From NCBI GenBank assembly GCA_009773515.1, contig WSXX01000012.1:146554-210553 (forward strand): a stretch of 64,000 nt of DNA. Reading direction: 5' to 3'. The notes under the pieces were generated by a model. It saw only the letters and a list, made by a program, of their open reading frames with translations, was not told where the DNA came from and made no database searches. Made by a program: the position numbers and the translations under genes. The first letter of the stretch is position 1, and every line of letters starts with the position of its first letter. This document shows positions 7,934-16,339 of this stretch, one piece after another. The DNA comes from Bacteroidota bacterium. GTDB taxonomy: Bacteria > Bacteroidota > Bacteroidia > Bacteroidales > Lentimicrobiaceae.

Positions 7934-9262
7934 ATGATCAAAAGAAAACACCTTGTTATGCTTCTGTCAATCGGGATGGTGGCATTTTTTTACGCTTGTT
8001 CGGAATATCCCGGATTTAAGAAAAATGATGACGGACTTTATTACAAATTCCATGTTAAAGGGGAAGACACAACAACCCTGAATACCGGAATGATCCTCAC
8101 ACTGAAACTTAAATATGAGATTAACGATTCAGTGTTGTTCAATTCGGACGATATGAACGAAAAGTTCATGCTTCCGCTTGAGGTTCCTTCATATAAAGGT
8201 GACATCTACAGCGCTTTGGCTATGATGAAACCCGGCGATAGCGCTACTTTCATTTCAAGTGCTGATTCATTTTTCATGAAAACCGTCAGACTTCCTCAGG
8301 TTCCCGATTCAGCTTTTATCGGAAAGAACATTTATTTCCATATTAAGCTTATCGCTGCAATGACCAATGAGCAAATGCAGGCTGAACAGCAGGCTGAACT
8401 TGAGCGTCTTAAAGTTGAAGAAACCGGAAAGCTTCAATCATACATCGCTGCCAATAATGTAAGTGTAGCTCCTTTGGAATCAGGTCTTTACTTTATAGAA
8501 CAGGTTAAGGGAAGTGGTAAAAAGCCTAAAGAAACGGATATCGTTAAGATTCATTTCAAAGTATCAGACCTTGATGGAAAAGTTTTCTTTTCATCAATTG
8601 ATCAGGGTGAGCCAATGCGTTGGGAAGCTGGTAAAGTATTCGACAATGAAGGCGCTACCGAAGCGCTGAATCTTATGTCTGTTGGTTCAAAAGCAATGGC
8701 AATTGTTCCTTCTTCATTAGGTTTCGGAGAGCAAGGAAGGGGACAAATGGTTGCTCCTTTCACCACCTTACTTTACGAATTTGAGATGCTGAGTATTCAG
8801 ACTAAAGCTCAATTTGACAAAGAACAGGAAGATGAACAACGCAAAGCTGAGGCTGAAAAAAACAAAGCTAAAGGCGAAGAACTTGGCAAACTGAATAACT
8901 ACATTAAAAACAATAAAATAACTGTTAAACCTACTGCCAGTGGACTCTATTATATAGAAACCCTTGCAGGCACAGGCGAAAAACCAGTCGCTGGCAAAAA
9001 AGTAAAAGTACACTATACCGGAACTTTGCTTGACGGAACAAAATTCGATTCATCAGTTGATCGTGGTCAGCCTTTTGAATTTGTACTCGGTCAGGGCCAG
9101 GTTATTCAGGGTTGGGACGAAGGCATCGCAATGATGAAAAAAGGCGGCAAAGCCAGACTTGTAATTCCATCTGCAATTGCTTATGGTCCTGATGGTCGTA
9201 TGCCAACCATTCCACCCAGTGCTACTCTTATTTTTGATGTTGAGCTTATTGATTTTCAATAA
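7934..9262 (+). CDS. lipoprotein with three FKBP-like domains
   Basis: A 442-residue envelope protein with signal peptide and lipidated Cys (FFYACSEY). Three FKBP-like modules follow. The first (about 30-145) is degenerate and lacks the usual aromatic pocket. The second (about 180-290) ends FTTLLYEFEMLSI. The third (about 330-442) is canonical, with VHYTGTLLDGTKFDSSVDRG, GQVIQGWDEGIAMMKKG, IPSAIAYG and a closing LIFDVELIDF. A charged helix of Glu/Lys (about 290-320) links the last two. Only the third, perhaps also the second, is likely to be an active prolyl isomerase; the first may bind clients. It probably shares a transcript with the FKBP lipoprotein before it and ends at a terminator. Confidence 0.88.
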   Translation: MIKRKHLVMLLSIGMVAFFYACSEYPGFKKNDDGLYYKFHVKGEDTTTLNTGMILTLKLKYEINDSVLFNSDDMNEKFMLPLEVPSYKGDIYSALAMMKPGDSATFISSADSFFMKTVRLPQVPDSAFIGKNIYFHIKLIAAMTNEQMQAEQQAELERLKVEETGKLQSYIAANNVSVAPLESGLYFIEQVKGSGKKPKETDIVKIHFKVSDLDGKVFFSSIDQGEPMRWEAGKVFDNEGATEALNLMSVGSKAMAIVPSSLGFGEQGRGQMVAPFTTLLYEFEMLSIQTKAQFDKEQEDEQRKAEAEKNKAKGEELGKLNNYIKNNKITVKPTASGLYYIETLAGTGEKPVAGKKVKVHYTGTLLDGTKFDSSVDRGQPFEFVLGQGQVIQGWDEGIAMMKKGGKARLVIPSAIAYGPDGRMPTIPPSATLIFDVELIDFQ

Positions 9263-9282
9263 TCATTAAACACATTCTTTTT

Positions 9283-9316
9283 AAAAGCCATTGCCTTAGG
9301 GTAGTGGCTTTTTTTT
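9283..9316 (+). terminator. rho-independent terminator after the FKBP genes
   Basis: AAAAGCCA (9283-9290) pairs with TGGCTTTT (9305-9312) and is followed by a T run to 9316. Confidence 0.8.
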
Positions 9317-9355
9317 CAATGAATAAAATATAAAAATTTACTTAATTATAACATC

Positions 9356-11461
9356 ATGCAACACATTCAGCTTTATCTGGCATTGATCATCAGCCTTTTT
9401 ACTGTTTCACATATTAAAGCACAATCCATTCCATTGGATTCTACTTTTGGTTTGAACGGCGTCAATATTGTTAACATGACCACTTCAGGTATGGGAGTTA
9501 TAAAGGTGGCTACTCAATCAAATGACAAGATTTTAATGTGTTCATCAAAAAACTCCGGACCTGAAGCCTATGATTTCTCTGTAATAAGGTTCAATGCAGA
9601 CGGTATAATTGATAGTACATTTGGACAATATGGAATAGCGATAAAGGATTTGCAAAGTGATATTGATTTTACTCAGGATATTTGTGTACAAAACGATGAT
9701 AAGATAATAGTCGTTGGTACTACAGGGAACGTCAATAATCGTGACTTCGCTATGGTTCGCTTTAATTCGGATGGAACGGTAGATCAAACATTTGGCAATA
9801 ATGGAGTTGTAAAAATAAATGTAATGTATGATGATATATTTCATTCCGTTCATTTACAACCTGACGGAAAGATATTGGCTGCAGGAACTTCCAATGACCT
9901 GGGATACATATATCGATTTCTTGAGAATGGTGCTTTGGATAATACATTTGGCAATAATGGGCGTGTTTCCATCAGTCTTGGGCAGACAACAATCATTAAA
10001 GATATTGCCATAATGGGTGAAGATGATATTTTTATTGCAGGTCAGATTGCCGGTTTTTCAGCGGATGGATTTGTGACTAAACTTCACCACGATGGATCTA
10101 TTAATACAGCGTTTGGAGTTAACGGCAATTACTATGTTGATTTCTTAAATCAGGAATATATAAATACTATTGCTTGTCAAAACGACGGTAAAATTCTGGT
10201 TGGAGGTGCCTATGGAACTATGGTTGGTACTAGTCCTCTGGCTGAGCTGATGGTATTGCGTTTACTGCCTGAAGGTACACTTGATCAATCATTTAATAAT
10301 TCTGGCATTTTAACTTTTACGTTTGGTTTAAACACTGAGAATGTATGCCACTCACTACTTTTATTTCCATCAGGTGAAATATTTGCTTCAGGATACTCAG
10401 GTGATATTTATAATTCTACCACTAAACTATCGGTTTCCAAAATAAGAGCAGATGGCAGTTTAGATAGTACATTTGCTTTAAACGGAAAGTTAGTATCTGA
10501 TTTTGGAAGCCCTTATGAAAAAGCTCATGGATCATTATTAAATTCTGAAAATAAACTCGTAGTTTCAGGATATACAGGCAGTAATCTAAAACCATTGTTA
10601 TGTCGTTTTTTAACAACGAATCCCCACCCTGCACTTGAACAGCAGATTATTGAGGAAGGAAATTCATGGAATGTGCTTGCTGTTGATTATATCGTCGGTG
10701 ATCCTCTTAATATTGACACTTCGTTTCATACAATAACTTATAAGATCTTTGCTGATACTATCATCAACTCGATCATTTATAGCAAGATTTTATCAAGTAT
10801 TGAAAAGAATCCGGCAAATTGGACAAATGCTGGATACATTCGGGAAGATTTAAACCATAGAGTTTGGATGCGCGAAACTGTTTATGGAGAGGATTTCTTA
10901 TTGTATGATTTTGGTGCCGAAGTAGGTGAGGAATTGCTTATTGGCCTTAATCAACCTATTCCATTGACAGTTGATTCTATAACTCAGATAGAAATCGAAG
11001 GAATAATCAGATTAAAGTTTTGGTTATCGTACAATAACTATCGCGAAACTTGGATCACCGGCATTGGCTGCAACAAAGGAATTTGTTTCAGTGGTTCAGC
11101 AGATATAACCGCAGGATGGCACTGGCTCCTTTGCATGTCCGATGCAAATGGCCCAGTTTATTCAAACCCTGATTTTGAATCCTGCTATCTTGTTACCAAC
11201 ACTAACACGTTTGTTTATAAGGATTTCATGATATTCCCAAACCCTGCGACAGAGTTTATATCATTTTCATTTCCAGACTCTTTTAAAATTAATGTGTTAG
11301 ATGTTTCAATTTTTGATATTTCAGGGCATTTAATTGAAAACAAGAAGTTAACTGGCCATGAATTTCATTATAATATCGCGCATTTGAAAGCAGGTCTCTA
11401 TTATTGCCAAATTCAGTCAGATGATTATTTGCAGACAGAAAAACTGATAATAATAAAATAA
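9356..11461 (+). CDS. delta-60-repeat secreted protein with T9SS sorting domain
   Basis: A 701-residue exported protein. The signal peptide ends near SHIKAQS. Residues about 24-425 hold at least six delta-60-type repeats, each with a phrase like NADGIIDSTFGQYGI, NSDGTVDQTFGNNGVV, ENGALDNTFGNNGRV or ADGSLDSTFALNGKL, followed by a QPDGKIL-type strand; such repeats are expected to form a beta-propeller. A non-repeat region (about 430-620) follows, then a T9SS type A sorting domain from FMIFPNPATEFISF to the LKAGLYYCQIQ strand and the end. It should be delivered to the surface by T9SS. The role is unknown; a binding or adhesion function is possible. It stands alone between terminators. Confidence 0.88.
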   Translation: MQHIQLYLALIISLFTVSHIKAQSIPLDSTFGLNGVNIVNMTTSGMGVIKVATQSNDKILMCSSKNSGPEAYDFSVIRFNADGIIDSTFGQYGIAIKDLQSDIDFTQDICVQNDDKIIVVGTTGNVNNRDFAMVRFNSDGTVDQTFGNNGVVKINVMYDDIFHSVHLQPDGKILAAGTSNDLGYIYRFLENGALDNTFGNNGRVSISLGQTTIIKDIAIMGEDDIFIAGQIAGFSADGFVTKLHHDGSINTAFGVNGNYYVDFLNQEYINTIACQNDGKILVGGAYGTMVGTSPLAELMVLRLLPEGTLDQSFNNSGILTFTFGLNTENVCHSLLLFPSGEIFASGYSGDIYNSTTKLSVSKIRADGSLDSTFALNGKLVSDFGSPYEKAHGSLLNSENKLVVSGYTGSNLKPLLCRFLTTNPHPALEQQIIEEGNSWNVLAVDYIVGDPLNIDTSFHTITYKIFADTIINSIIYSKILSSIEKNPANWTNAGYIREDLNHRVWMRETVYGEDFLLYDFGAEVGEELLIGLNQPIPLTVDSITQIEIEGIIRLKFWLSYNNYRETWITGIGCNKGICFSGSADITAGWHWLLCMSDANGPVYSNPDFESCYLVTNTNTFVYKDFMIFPNPATEFISFSFPDSFKINVLDVSIFDISGHLIENKKLTGHEFHYNIAHLKAGLYYCQIQSDDYLQTEKLIIIK

Positions 11462-11515
11462 AATTGGATATCATAAACTAAGTCTGATAGAATTATTTTG
11501 CCTATACTAAATGCA

Positions 11516-11550
11516 CAAAAAAATCCCTGACCGAAAATCAGTCAGGGATT
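11516..11550 (-). terminator. rho-independent terminator of the small secreted-protein gene
   Basis: AATCCCTGAC (11522-11531) pairs with GTCAGGGATT (11541-11550). The T run lies on the minus-strand side (A run about 11515-11523), so it mainly serves the minus-strand gene ending at 11571. The hairpin may also stop the plus-strand transcript. Confidence 0.8.
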
Positions 11551-11570
11551 AAATTGAAGTTATGTGAAAA

Positions 11571-11921
11571 TTATCTGATGTTATCGAGTTTGATGTCGAT
11601 TAATTCATTCTCATTGGCCTGAAGTTCAAGATTCTCAACAAGACTGCTTTTGTAAGAAATCATTGAGAGAACAAGATTGTATGTTCCTGGCTCCAGATTT
11701 TCAATGGTGAAGTTTCCATCGAGATCGGTATAAACTTTCAAATCAGTGCCTTCTACAGAAATTGCTACACCTGCAAGAGTTTCACCTGATTGATAATCAA
11801 GTACTTTTCCGTTGATTGCAGCGGTTGCTGAAGGGGCTTTGGTAGGATTAAGAGTCGCCATTGCCGGTGCAGATATCATTATCACAGCAAGTAAAACGAT
11901 TATACTGAATACTTTTTTCAT
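11571..11921 (-). CDS. secreted carboxypeptidase-regulatory-like (CarboxypepD_reg) domain protein
   Basis: A 116-residue exported protein. The start is set at 11921 (MKKVFSIIVLLAV) because it gives a clean signal peptide cleaved near APAMA; an upstream ATG at 11981 adds 20 unrelated residues. The mature part is one beta-sandwich of the CarboxypepD_reg-like type: INGKVLDYQSGETLAGVAIS, TDLDGNFTIENLEPGTY and NLVLSMISYKS. This domain begins TonB-dependent receptors in Bacteroidota, but here it stands alone with no barrel. A role as an envelope binding or assembly module is possible; nothing is known. It is followed by a terminator. Confidence 0.8.
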   Translation of the reverse strand: MKKVFSIIVLLAVIMISAPAMATLNPTKAPSATAAINGKVLDYQSGETLAGVAISVEGTDLKVYTDLDGNFTIENLEPGTYNLVLSMISYKSSLVENLELQANENELIDIKLDNIR

Positions 11922-12032
11922 GGTCTTTGGTTTTGAACAATGCAAAAATACAACAGCACTGTTAAGCCAAATTAAAGCCAATGTTAAATGAATGTTAAGT
12001 TATTGTTGTCAATATAAAATGCAGGTTTTCTT

Positions 12033-13127
12033 CTACTCTAAAATTCTCTCAATTATTCCCTCTCTTATAATAACTTCCTTTAGATTATCGAACGAAAGAA
12101 AAACACTCACCGGACCTGTTTCCTGTCCGGCAAGTTCGTAGGTATTATACTGAAATACAATGCCATAGTATGTCAGCGTGAAATTTGTTGTCACATAAAC
12201 ATCGTTATCGAAAAACCCATGGTTTGTGAGCAAATCCGAAGGATCTATATTTAATTTCCGGCATAATTCTGCTCTTATCAGATTCTTAAGCTCTGCTTCT
12301 TTCTCTTTTTGAATAATATCGTAAATACTGACCTTTGACCCTTTACTGAAATCAAAAACAAGGTACTTGTTTATTTCCAGTCCCGATGTTCCTCCTGTAT
12401 AAGTATAATCCCGGAAATTAAAACCAACAAGGTCAGATTCATTAAACACAATCGATAGAATCCTTCGTTTTTCCCAGTTAAGAAACTGATAATTTTCTTT
12501 GGTATTGATATCGGTGTTGCTCATCCGGTATTGCTCAAAAAAAATGTTTTCATGACTTTTTAGCATAACCATCGGGTCGGTAATATCCGAACTTTTATAG
12601 AATTCCTTGTAAATCAATGTCATAAAATTTTCATGGACCGATTTGTTTTGGGGATTTGAAGGAGAGAGAACAGATGACTCGAAAACCGCAATGGGTGAAT
12701 CCGGAGTTTCGACAAGCGATTGCATTGAAGAAACGGCTGAAACATTAAATTGAACATTTTCGTCAGCATTTACAACAGCCATTTCAAAGGGCCGCTCTTC
12801 ACCTGAATTATTTTTCCATTTTCCGGTGATCAGACCATTTTCTGTCATTGTTGCTGCAATAAGTTCATTGTCAGTGGTTTTATCAATCAGATTAATAATT
12901 CCACCCTCCAGTAAACTACCTGAAACACCAACAGGAGCTTCGCGGGTAAAGTGATTTTGAATAAATCCATAGACCTTTTCACCTGCTATCACCAGATCAG
13001 CTGAAACCTTTTCTTCACTTTCGATGCTTCCGCGAAGATGGAGATACCGGTTCTGACCTAAGCTTTGCAAAGCGATAAGGAACATTAAAACGCTGAAAAC
13101 TGCGGTTATTCTGAAATTATTTGTCAT
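12033..13127 (-). CDS. secreted DUF3298 (RsiV-like) domain protein
   Basis: A 364-residue exported protein with a signal peptide (about 1-24, ending SLGQ). The C-terminal half (about 185-360) looks like the DUF3298 domain known from the anti-sigma factor RsiV: ILSIVFNESDLVGFNFRDYT, the KYLVFDFSKG strand, an Asp/Ile loop, then FTLTYYGIVFQYNTYELA and GPVSVFLSFDNLKEV. The N-terminal part (25-130) has repeated short beta strands and is unrecognised. No membrane anchor or sigma gene is present, so it is unlikely to be an RsiV functional equivalent; ligand binding such as of muropeptides or lysozyme would be a guess. It starts 19 bases after the YggS stop and is likely cotranscribed with it. Confidence 0.7.
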   Translation of the reverse strand: MTNNFRITAVFSVLMFLIALQSLGQNRYLHLRGSIESEEKVSADLVIAGEKVYGFIQNHFTREAPVGVSGSLLEGGIINLIDKTTDNELIAATMTENGLITGKWKNNSGEERPFEMAVVNADENVQFNVSAVSSMQSLVETPDSPIAVFESSVLSPSNPQNKSVHENFMTLIYKEFYKSSDITDPMVMLKSHENIFFEQYRMSNTDINTKENYQFLNWEKRRILSIVFNESDLVGFNFRDYTYTGGTSGLEINKYLVFDFSKGSKVSIYDIIQKEKEAELKNLIRAELCRKLNIDPSDLLTNHGFFDNDVYVTTNFTLTYYGIVFQYNTYELAGQETGPVSVFLSFDNLKEVIIREGIIERILE

Positions 13128-13146
13128 GTTCAGTTTTTTTTAACTT

Positions 13147-13812
13147 TTATCGTTCTCCGAAAAGGGCGGTTCCAATTCTCACCATTGTGCTGCCTTGCTC
13201 AATTGCAATGTGATAATCGCCTGACATTCCCATTGAAAGATGTGTGAAATAATCTTTTTCAGTGAAATAATCTGATTTAAGACGGTCAAAAAATGATTTC
13301 AACGAAGCAAATTCTCTTCTTACCGTTTCATCATCATCGGTGTATGTGGCCATTCCCATTAGTCCGCAAATGCGAATGTTTTTCATTTCACGAAATTCAT
13401 CCGATTGCAACATCAGAATGGCTTCCTCTTCATCCAGACCAAATTTGCTCTCTTCTCTGGCGATATATATCTGCAACAAACAATCAATTATGCGATCATT
13501 TTTTAACGCCTGCCGGTCAACCTCCATCAGAAGTTTCAAACTATCGATGCTGTGAATCAGATGAACGAAAGGAGCGATAAATTTTACTTTATTTGTTTGA
13601 AGATGCCCGATCTGATGCCATTTAATGTCAGCAGGCAAAAGTGGCTGTTTGTCAACCATTTCCTGTACCCTGTTTTCTCCAAAGTTGCGGAGACCCAATG
13701 AATATGCTTCTTCAAGTAATTCAATAGGTCTTGTTTTTGTAACTGCCACCAGGGTGACATTCGGAGGCATCTCCCTTTGAATATTAATAATGTGCTCCGC
13801 AAGTATTTCCAT
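13147..13812 (-). CDS. YggS/PLPBP-family pyridoxal-phosphate homeostasis protein
   Basis: A 221-residue cytoplasmic protein of the fold-type III PLP-binding family, which buffers pyridoxal 5'-phosphate and has no known catalytic turnover. Signs are VTLVAVTKTRP with the PLP-binding Lys26, FGENRVQEM, WHQIGHLQTNKVK, HSIDSLKL and the phosphate-binding end MSGDYHIAIEQGSTMVRIGT. Length is normal. A TAAATTTG box on the minus strand (13839-13832) lies 20 bases before the ATG. The secreted DUF3298 gene follows 19 bases downstream. Confidence 0.93.
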   Translation of the reverse strand: MEILAEHIINIQREMPPNVTLVAVTKTRPIELLEEAYSLGLRNFGENRVQEMVDKQPLLPADIKWHQIGHLQTNKVKFIAPFVHLIHSIDSLKLLMEVDRQALKNDRIIDCLLQIYIAREESKFGLDEEEAILMLQSDEFREMKNIRICGLMGMATYTDDDETVRREFASLKSFFDRLKSDYFTEKDYFTHLSMGMSGDYHIAIEQGSTMVRIGTALFGER

Positions 13813-13994
13813 TTCTATTGGCTTAGTCTTGCAAATTTACTTTAAAAAACGGCATGGGGACAAGATAAACAGATAAACAAAGTATAATCAAACGTGCAAT
13901 TTTACTTTATAAACTGAAGCACATAATATTGCCAGAAGTGCAAGACTGAAATTGTACCCGGCATTTCATTTATCTTTGCGTAAACATAATTTTT

Positions 13995-14849
13995 ATGAAA
14001 CGAGTAACTCATTATCTTCTGCTGTTGCTGTTGATCTTTGTTTTAGCAGGTGCTTTTTCGTGTTCCGACGAAAAGGAGATTGTTGATCCGCCACCGGTTG
14101 TTACTAACCCAAAATTTACAAGTATCAGTATTTCAGGAGATAATAAAGTAATTACTATCGGTTTTTCTGAAGGTGTATTTAAAGGCGGATTGGTAAATCA
14201 GCCGCTTTCGGGTGCTGACTTTTCGGTTTCCCTGACAGGAGGACAGGCAGTGCTCGACAGTTTCAGGTTAAATCATATCGCAAATGATACACTGGCTTAC
14301 ATCAGGCTATTTACCAGCGGATTGGCAACAGGGGAGGAGCAGATAACAGTTGCACCGGTTACCGGAACATCTGTTGTAAATTCAGCTGCTATACCGATGA
14401 AGGCAAGTGAAAAAATATACATTATGTTGGCAGATATCGGTATTATTGGTGAATGGATTTCTACGGGAGCCAATCTATCCGTTATTTTCAGGAATTTTGG
14501 GTTTGATTCGGTTTACATGCATTACAAAGCTGATGATACTTTTATTTTTAAATCACACACAATCGGCGGGATTGAAAATGTAGTTACAGGAACATATCAG
14601 CAAAGCGTAAGTTCCGTCCCCGGATTCAGAATTATTAATCTGGAGCAATTGACCCCGGTGTCAGCAAGCAATCAGGGGATTTTTAGTCTTGAGAATTCTG
14701 CTGTTGTAAAAATGACCTACGAAGTTGTACAAACAAGTCCTCAGGTAAATGGACTGACTCCTCCAACACCTGAACTGGGGTTTGGAAGTTCAGGATTATT
14801 GGGAAGCGACAACACTCAGGTATTTTTACGAACTGATACTGAATTGTAA
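13995..14849 (+). CDS. probable surface lipoprotein, paralogue of the one in the thiolase cluster
   Basis: A 284-residue lipoprotein: signal peptide to AGAFSC, then SDEKE directly after the Cys. Acidic residues at this position act as a surface-export signal for some Bacteroidota lipoproteins, so cell-surface location is inferred. Residues about 35-135 look like a bacterial Ig-like beta-domain (ITIGFSEGVFKGG, GADFSVSLTGGQA). The rest, from IGIIGEWIS to the end, is a second beta-rich module. The whole protein aligns with the lipoprotein at 24423-25262, sharing GIIGEW/GVIGKW, the TYEV/KYEV strand and a Gly-rich end. A TATCTTTG box lies at 13971-13978. Function unknown. Confidence 0.78.
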   Translation: MKRVTHYLLLLLLIFVLAGAFSCSDEKEIVDPPPVVTNPKFTSISISGDNKVITIGFSEGVFKGGLVNQPLSGADFSVSLTGGQAVLDSFRLNHIANDTLAYIRLFTSGLATGEEQITVAPVTGTSVVNSAAIPMKASEKIYIMLADIGIIGEWISTGANLSVIFRNFGFDSVYMHYKADDTFIFKSHTIGGIENVVTGTYQQSVSSVPGFRIINLEQLTPVSASNQGIFSLENSAVVKMTYEVVQTSPQVNGLTPPTPELGFGSSGLLGSDNTQVFLRTDTEL

Positions 14850-14983
14850 CACCCTTAATTCCAAATGAATATCGATGACTCGATGAAAGTCAGGGCTTGA
14901 CTTGATTTTAGCTTGTTTTTGCAAAACGTTTGCTTTCAATTAGTCAAACCTTTACTTGTGGATTTACTGAATTGTAATACCCT
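14837..14983. repeat. short direct repeat spanning a stop codon
   Basis: TACTGAATTGTAACACCCT (14837-14855) contains the last codons and stop of the lipoprotein gene. It recurs with one change as TACTGAATTGTAATACCCT at 14965-14983, 128 bases away. The DNA between has no gene. It looks like the remnant of a small duplication. Confidence 0.5.
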
Positions 14984-15003
14984 CATCGTTTTATAAAAAA
15001 GAA

Positions 15004-15032
15004 AAACCTCGTTCTATTTGGGAACGAGGTTT
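15004..15032 (-). terminator. rho-independent terminator of the nitronate monooxygenase-like gene
   Basis: AAACCTCGTTC (15004-15014) pairs with GAACGAGGTTT (15022-15032). The A-rich stretch before it gives a T run on the minus strand, right after the gene that stops at 15054. Confidence 0.8.
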
Positions 15033-15053
15033 AATTTTGATTTCAAGAGAGAA

Positions 15054-16142
15054 TCAATCTTTTGATTCAGTCTTATTGATGGCAGTTTGAAAATCAGCAA
15101 CCAGTTCTCTGAAGATTTCTTTAACAGTGGTTATTTTGGTTGCCAGGTGAGCATTACTTCCTGCAAAAGCATAACCGCCTTCCATATTTCCTTTATAAGC
15201 ATTGTAAAGTGCTGTAATAATGCAATATGGGCTGCTTGAAACATCGCAGGTTTTAATGCAGTGGAAGGGGCATTTTATGGGTGTTTTCAACCCTTGTTTC
15301 ACCTTTTCGATGAAATTGTTTCCCACGGCTCTTCCTGGCATTCCGACAGGACTCTGAATGATTTCAATATCGTTAATGCCCGCGTTGATATAAGCTTGTT
15401 TGAAGCCCATTGAAGCGTCACACTCTTCTGTTGTTACGAAACGTGTGCCCATCTGAACGCCTTTGGCGCCTTTTTTAAGAATGTCGTAGATATCCTGACC
15501 GGTGTAAATACCACCGGCTGCAATAACCGGAATTTCCTGATTGTATTTATCCTCAAAATACCTGACTTCCCTGACAACTTCAGGAATAAGTTCTTCAAGT
15601 GTAAAATTTGAATCATCAATCTGATCTTTTTTAAAGCCAAGATGACCACCCGCTTTAGGGCCTTCAACTACAAAAGCATCGGGCAGGTAGTTGTGAAGCG
15701 TTTTCCACTTATCGCAAATGAGCTTGGCAGCGCGCCCGGACGAAACTATTGGCACCAGTTTGGTTGTGCTGTCGGGTTTCAGAAATTTCGGCAATTCGAA
15801 AGGTAAGCCTGCACCTGAAAAAATGATGTCAGCTTTTTCTGAAATGGCAGTATTTACCAGATCGGCAAAATTCGACATGGCCACCATAATATTTACACCA
15901 ATAATACCCTGGGTTTTTTCTTTCGCGAGTCTGATTTCTTTCCGAAGACCTTCAATGTTGGCTTCCAGATAGTTAAGTGCAGAATTTCTGTGCACCAGTC
16001 CAAGTCCTGCGGCTGATATAACGCCAACTCCGCCTTCATTTGCTACTGCAGCTGCAAGGCCTGACATTGATATACCAACACCCATTCCTCCTTGTATGAT
16101 AGGCACCGGAATGGTGAGCCCACCAATTTTTAATTCCCTCAT
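15054..16142 (-). CDS. nitronate monooxygenase / FabK-like flavoprotein with C-terminal Cys cluster
   Basis: A 362-residue FMN-dependent TIM-barrel enzyme of the 2-nitropropane dioxygenase family, which includes nitronate monooxygenases and enoyl-ACP reductase FabK. The start at 16142 (MRELKIGGLTIPVPIIQGGM) is preferred to an upstream ATG at 16193. Hallmarks: IIQGGMGVGIS (15-25), GVNIMVAM, VVEGPKAGGHLGF with the family His167, VIAAGGIYTG (206-215) and GVQMGTRFVTT. Unlike short FabK enzymes it carries Cys291, Cys295, Cys299 and Cys307 (CX3CX3CX7C) in a C-terminal extension, which could hold a metal or Fe-S centre. Substrate unknown. Monocistronic. Confidence 0.85.
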   Translation of the reverse strand: MRELKIGGLTIPVPIIQGGMGVGISMSGLAAAVANEGGVGVISAAGLGLVHRNSALNYLEANIEGLRKEIRLAKEKTQGIIGVNIMVAMSNFADLVNTAISEKADIIFSGAGLPFELPKFLKPDSTTKLVPIVSSGRAAKLICDKWKTLHNYLPDAFVVEGPKAGGHLGFKKDQIDDSNFTLEELIPEVVREVRYFEDKYNQEIPVIAAGGIYTGQDIYDILKKGAKGVQMGTRFVTTEECDASMGFKQAYINAGINDIEIIQSPVGMPGRAVGNNFIEKVKQGLKTPIKCPFHCIKTCDVSSSPYCIITALYNAYKGNMEGGYAFAGSNAHLATKITTVKEIFRELVADFQTAINKTESKD

Positions 16143-16339
16143 TATCCCTGTAAGATTAATAGTCGTTAATGGGTGTAAAGGTACGACAAACAATGACCAC
16201 TAATGAAAATATGAAAATATTTATATGTGTTAACTATGAGTCACTTAGAGCTGAATTATTGCCTTCATTAAAATTTTCAGTTTCTTTGCCTGTCAAATGT
16301 TTCATTATCTTAGCATGAAATTAAAGCTACTGATAACCA

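Noticed and set aside
12033..13127. Anti-sigma factor RsiV
   Set aside because: Only the C-terminal DUF3298 domain matches; there is no membrane helix, no sigma-binding N-terminus and no sigma gene beside it.
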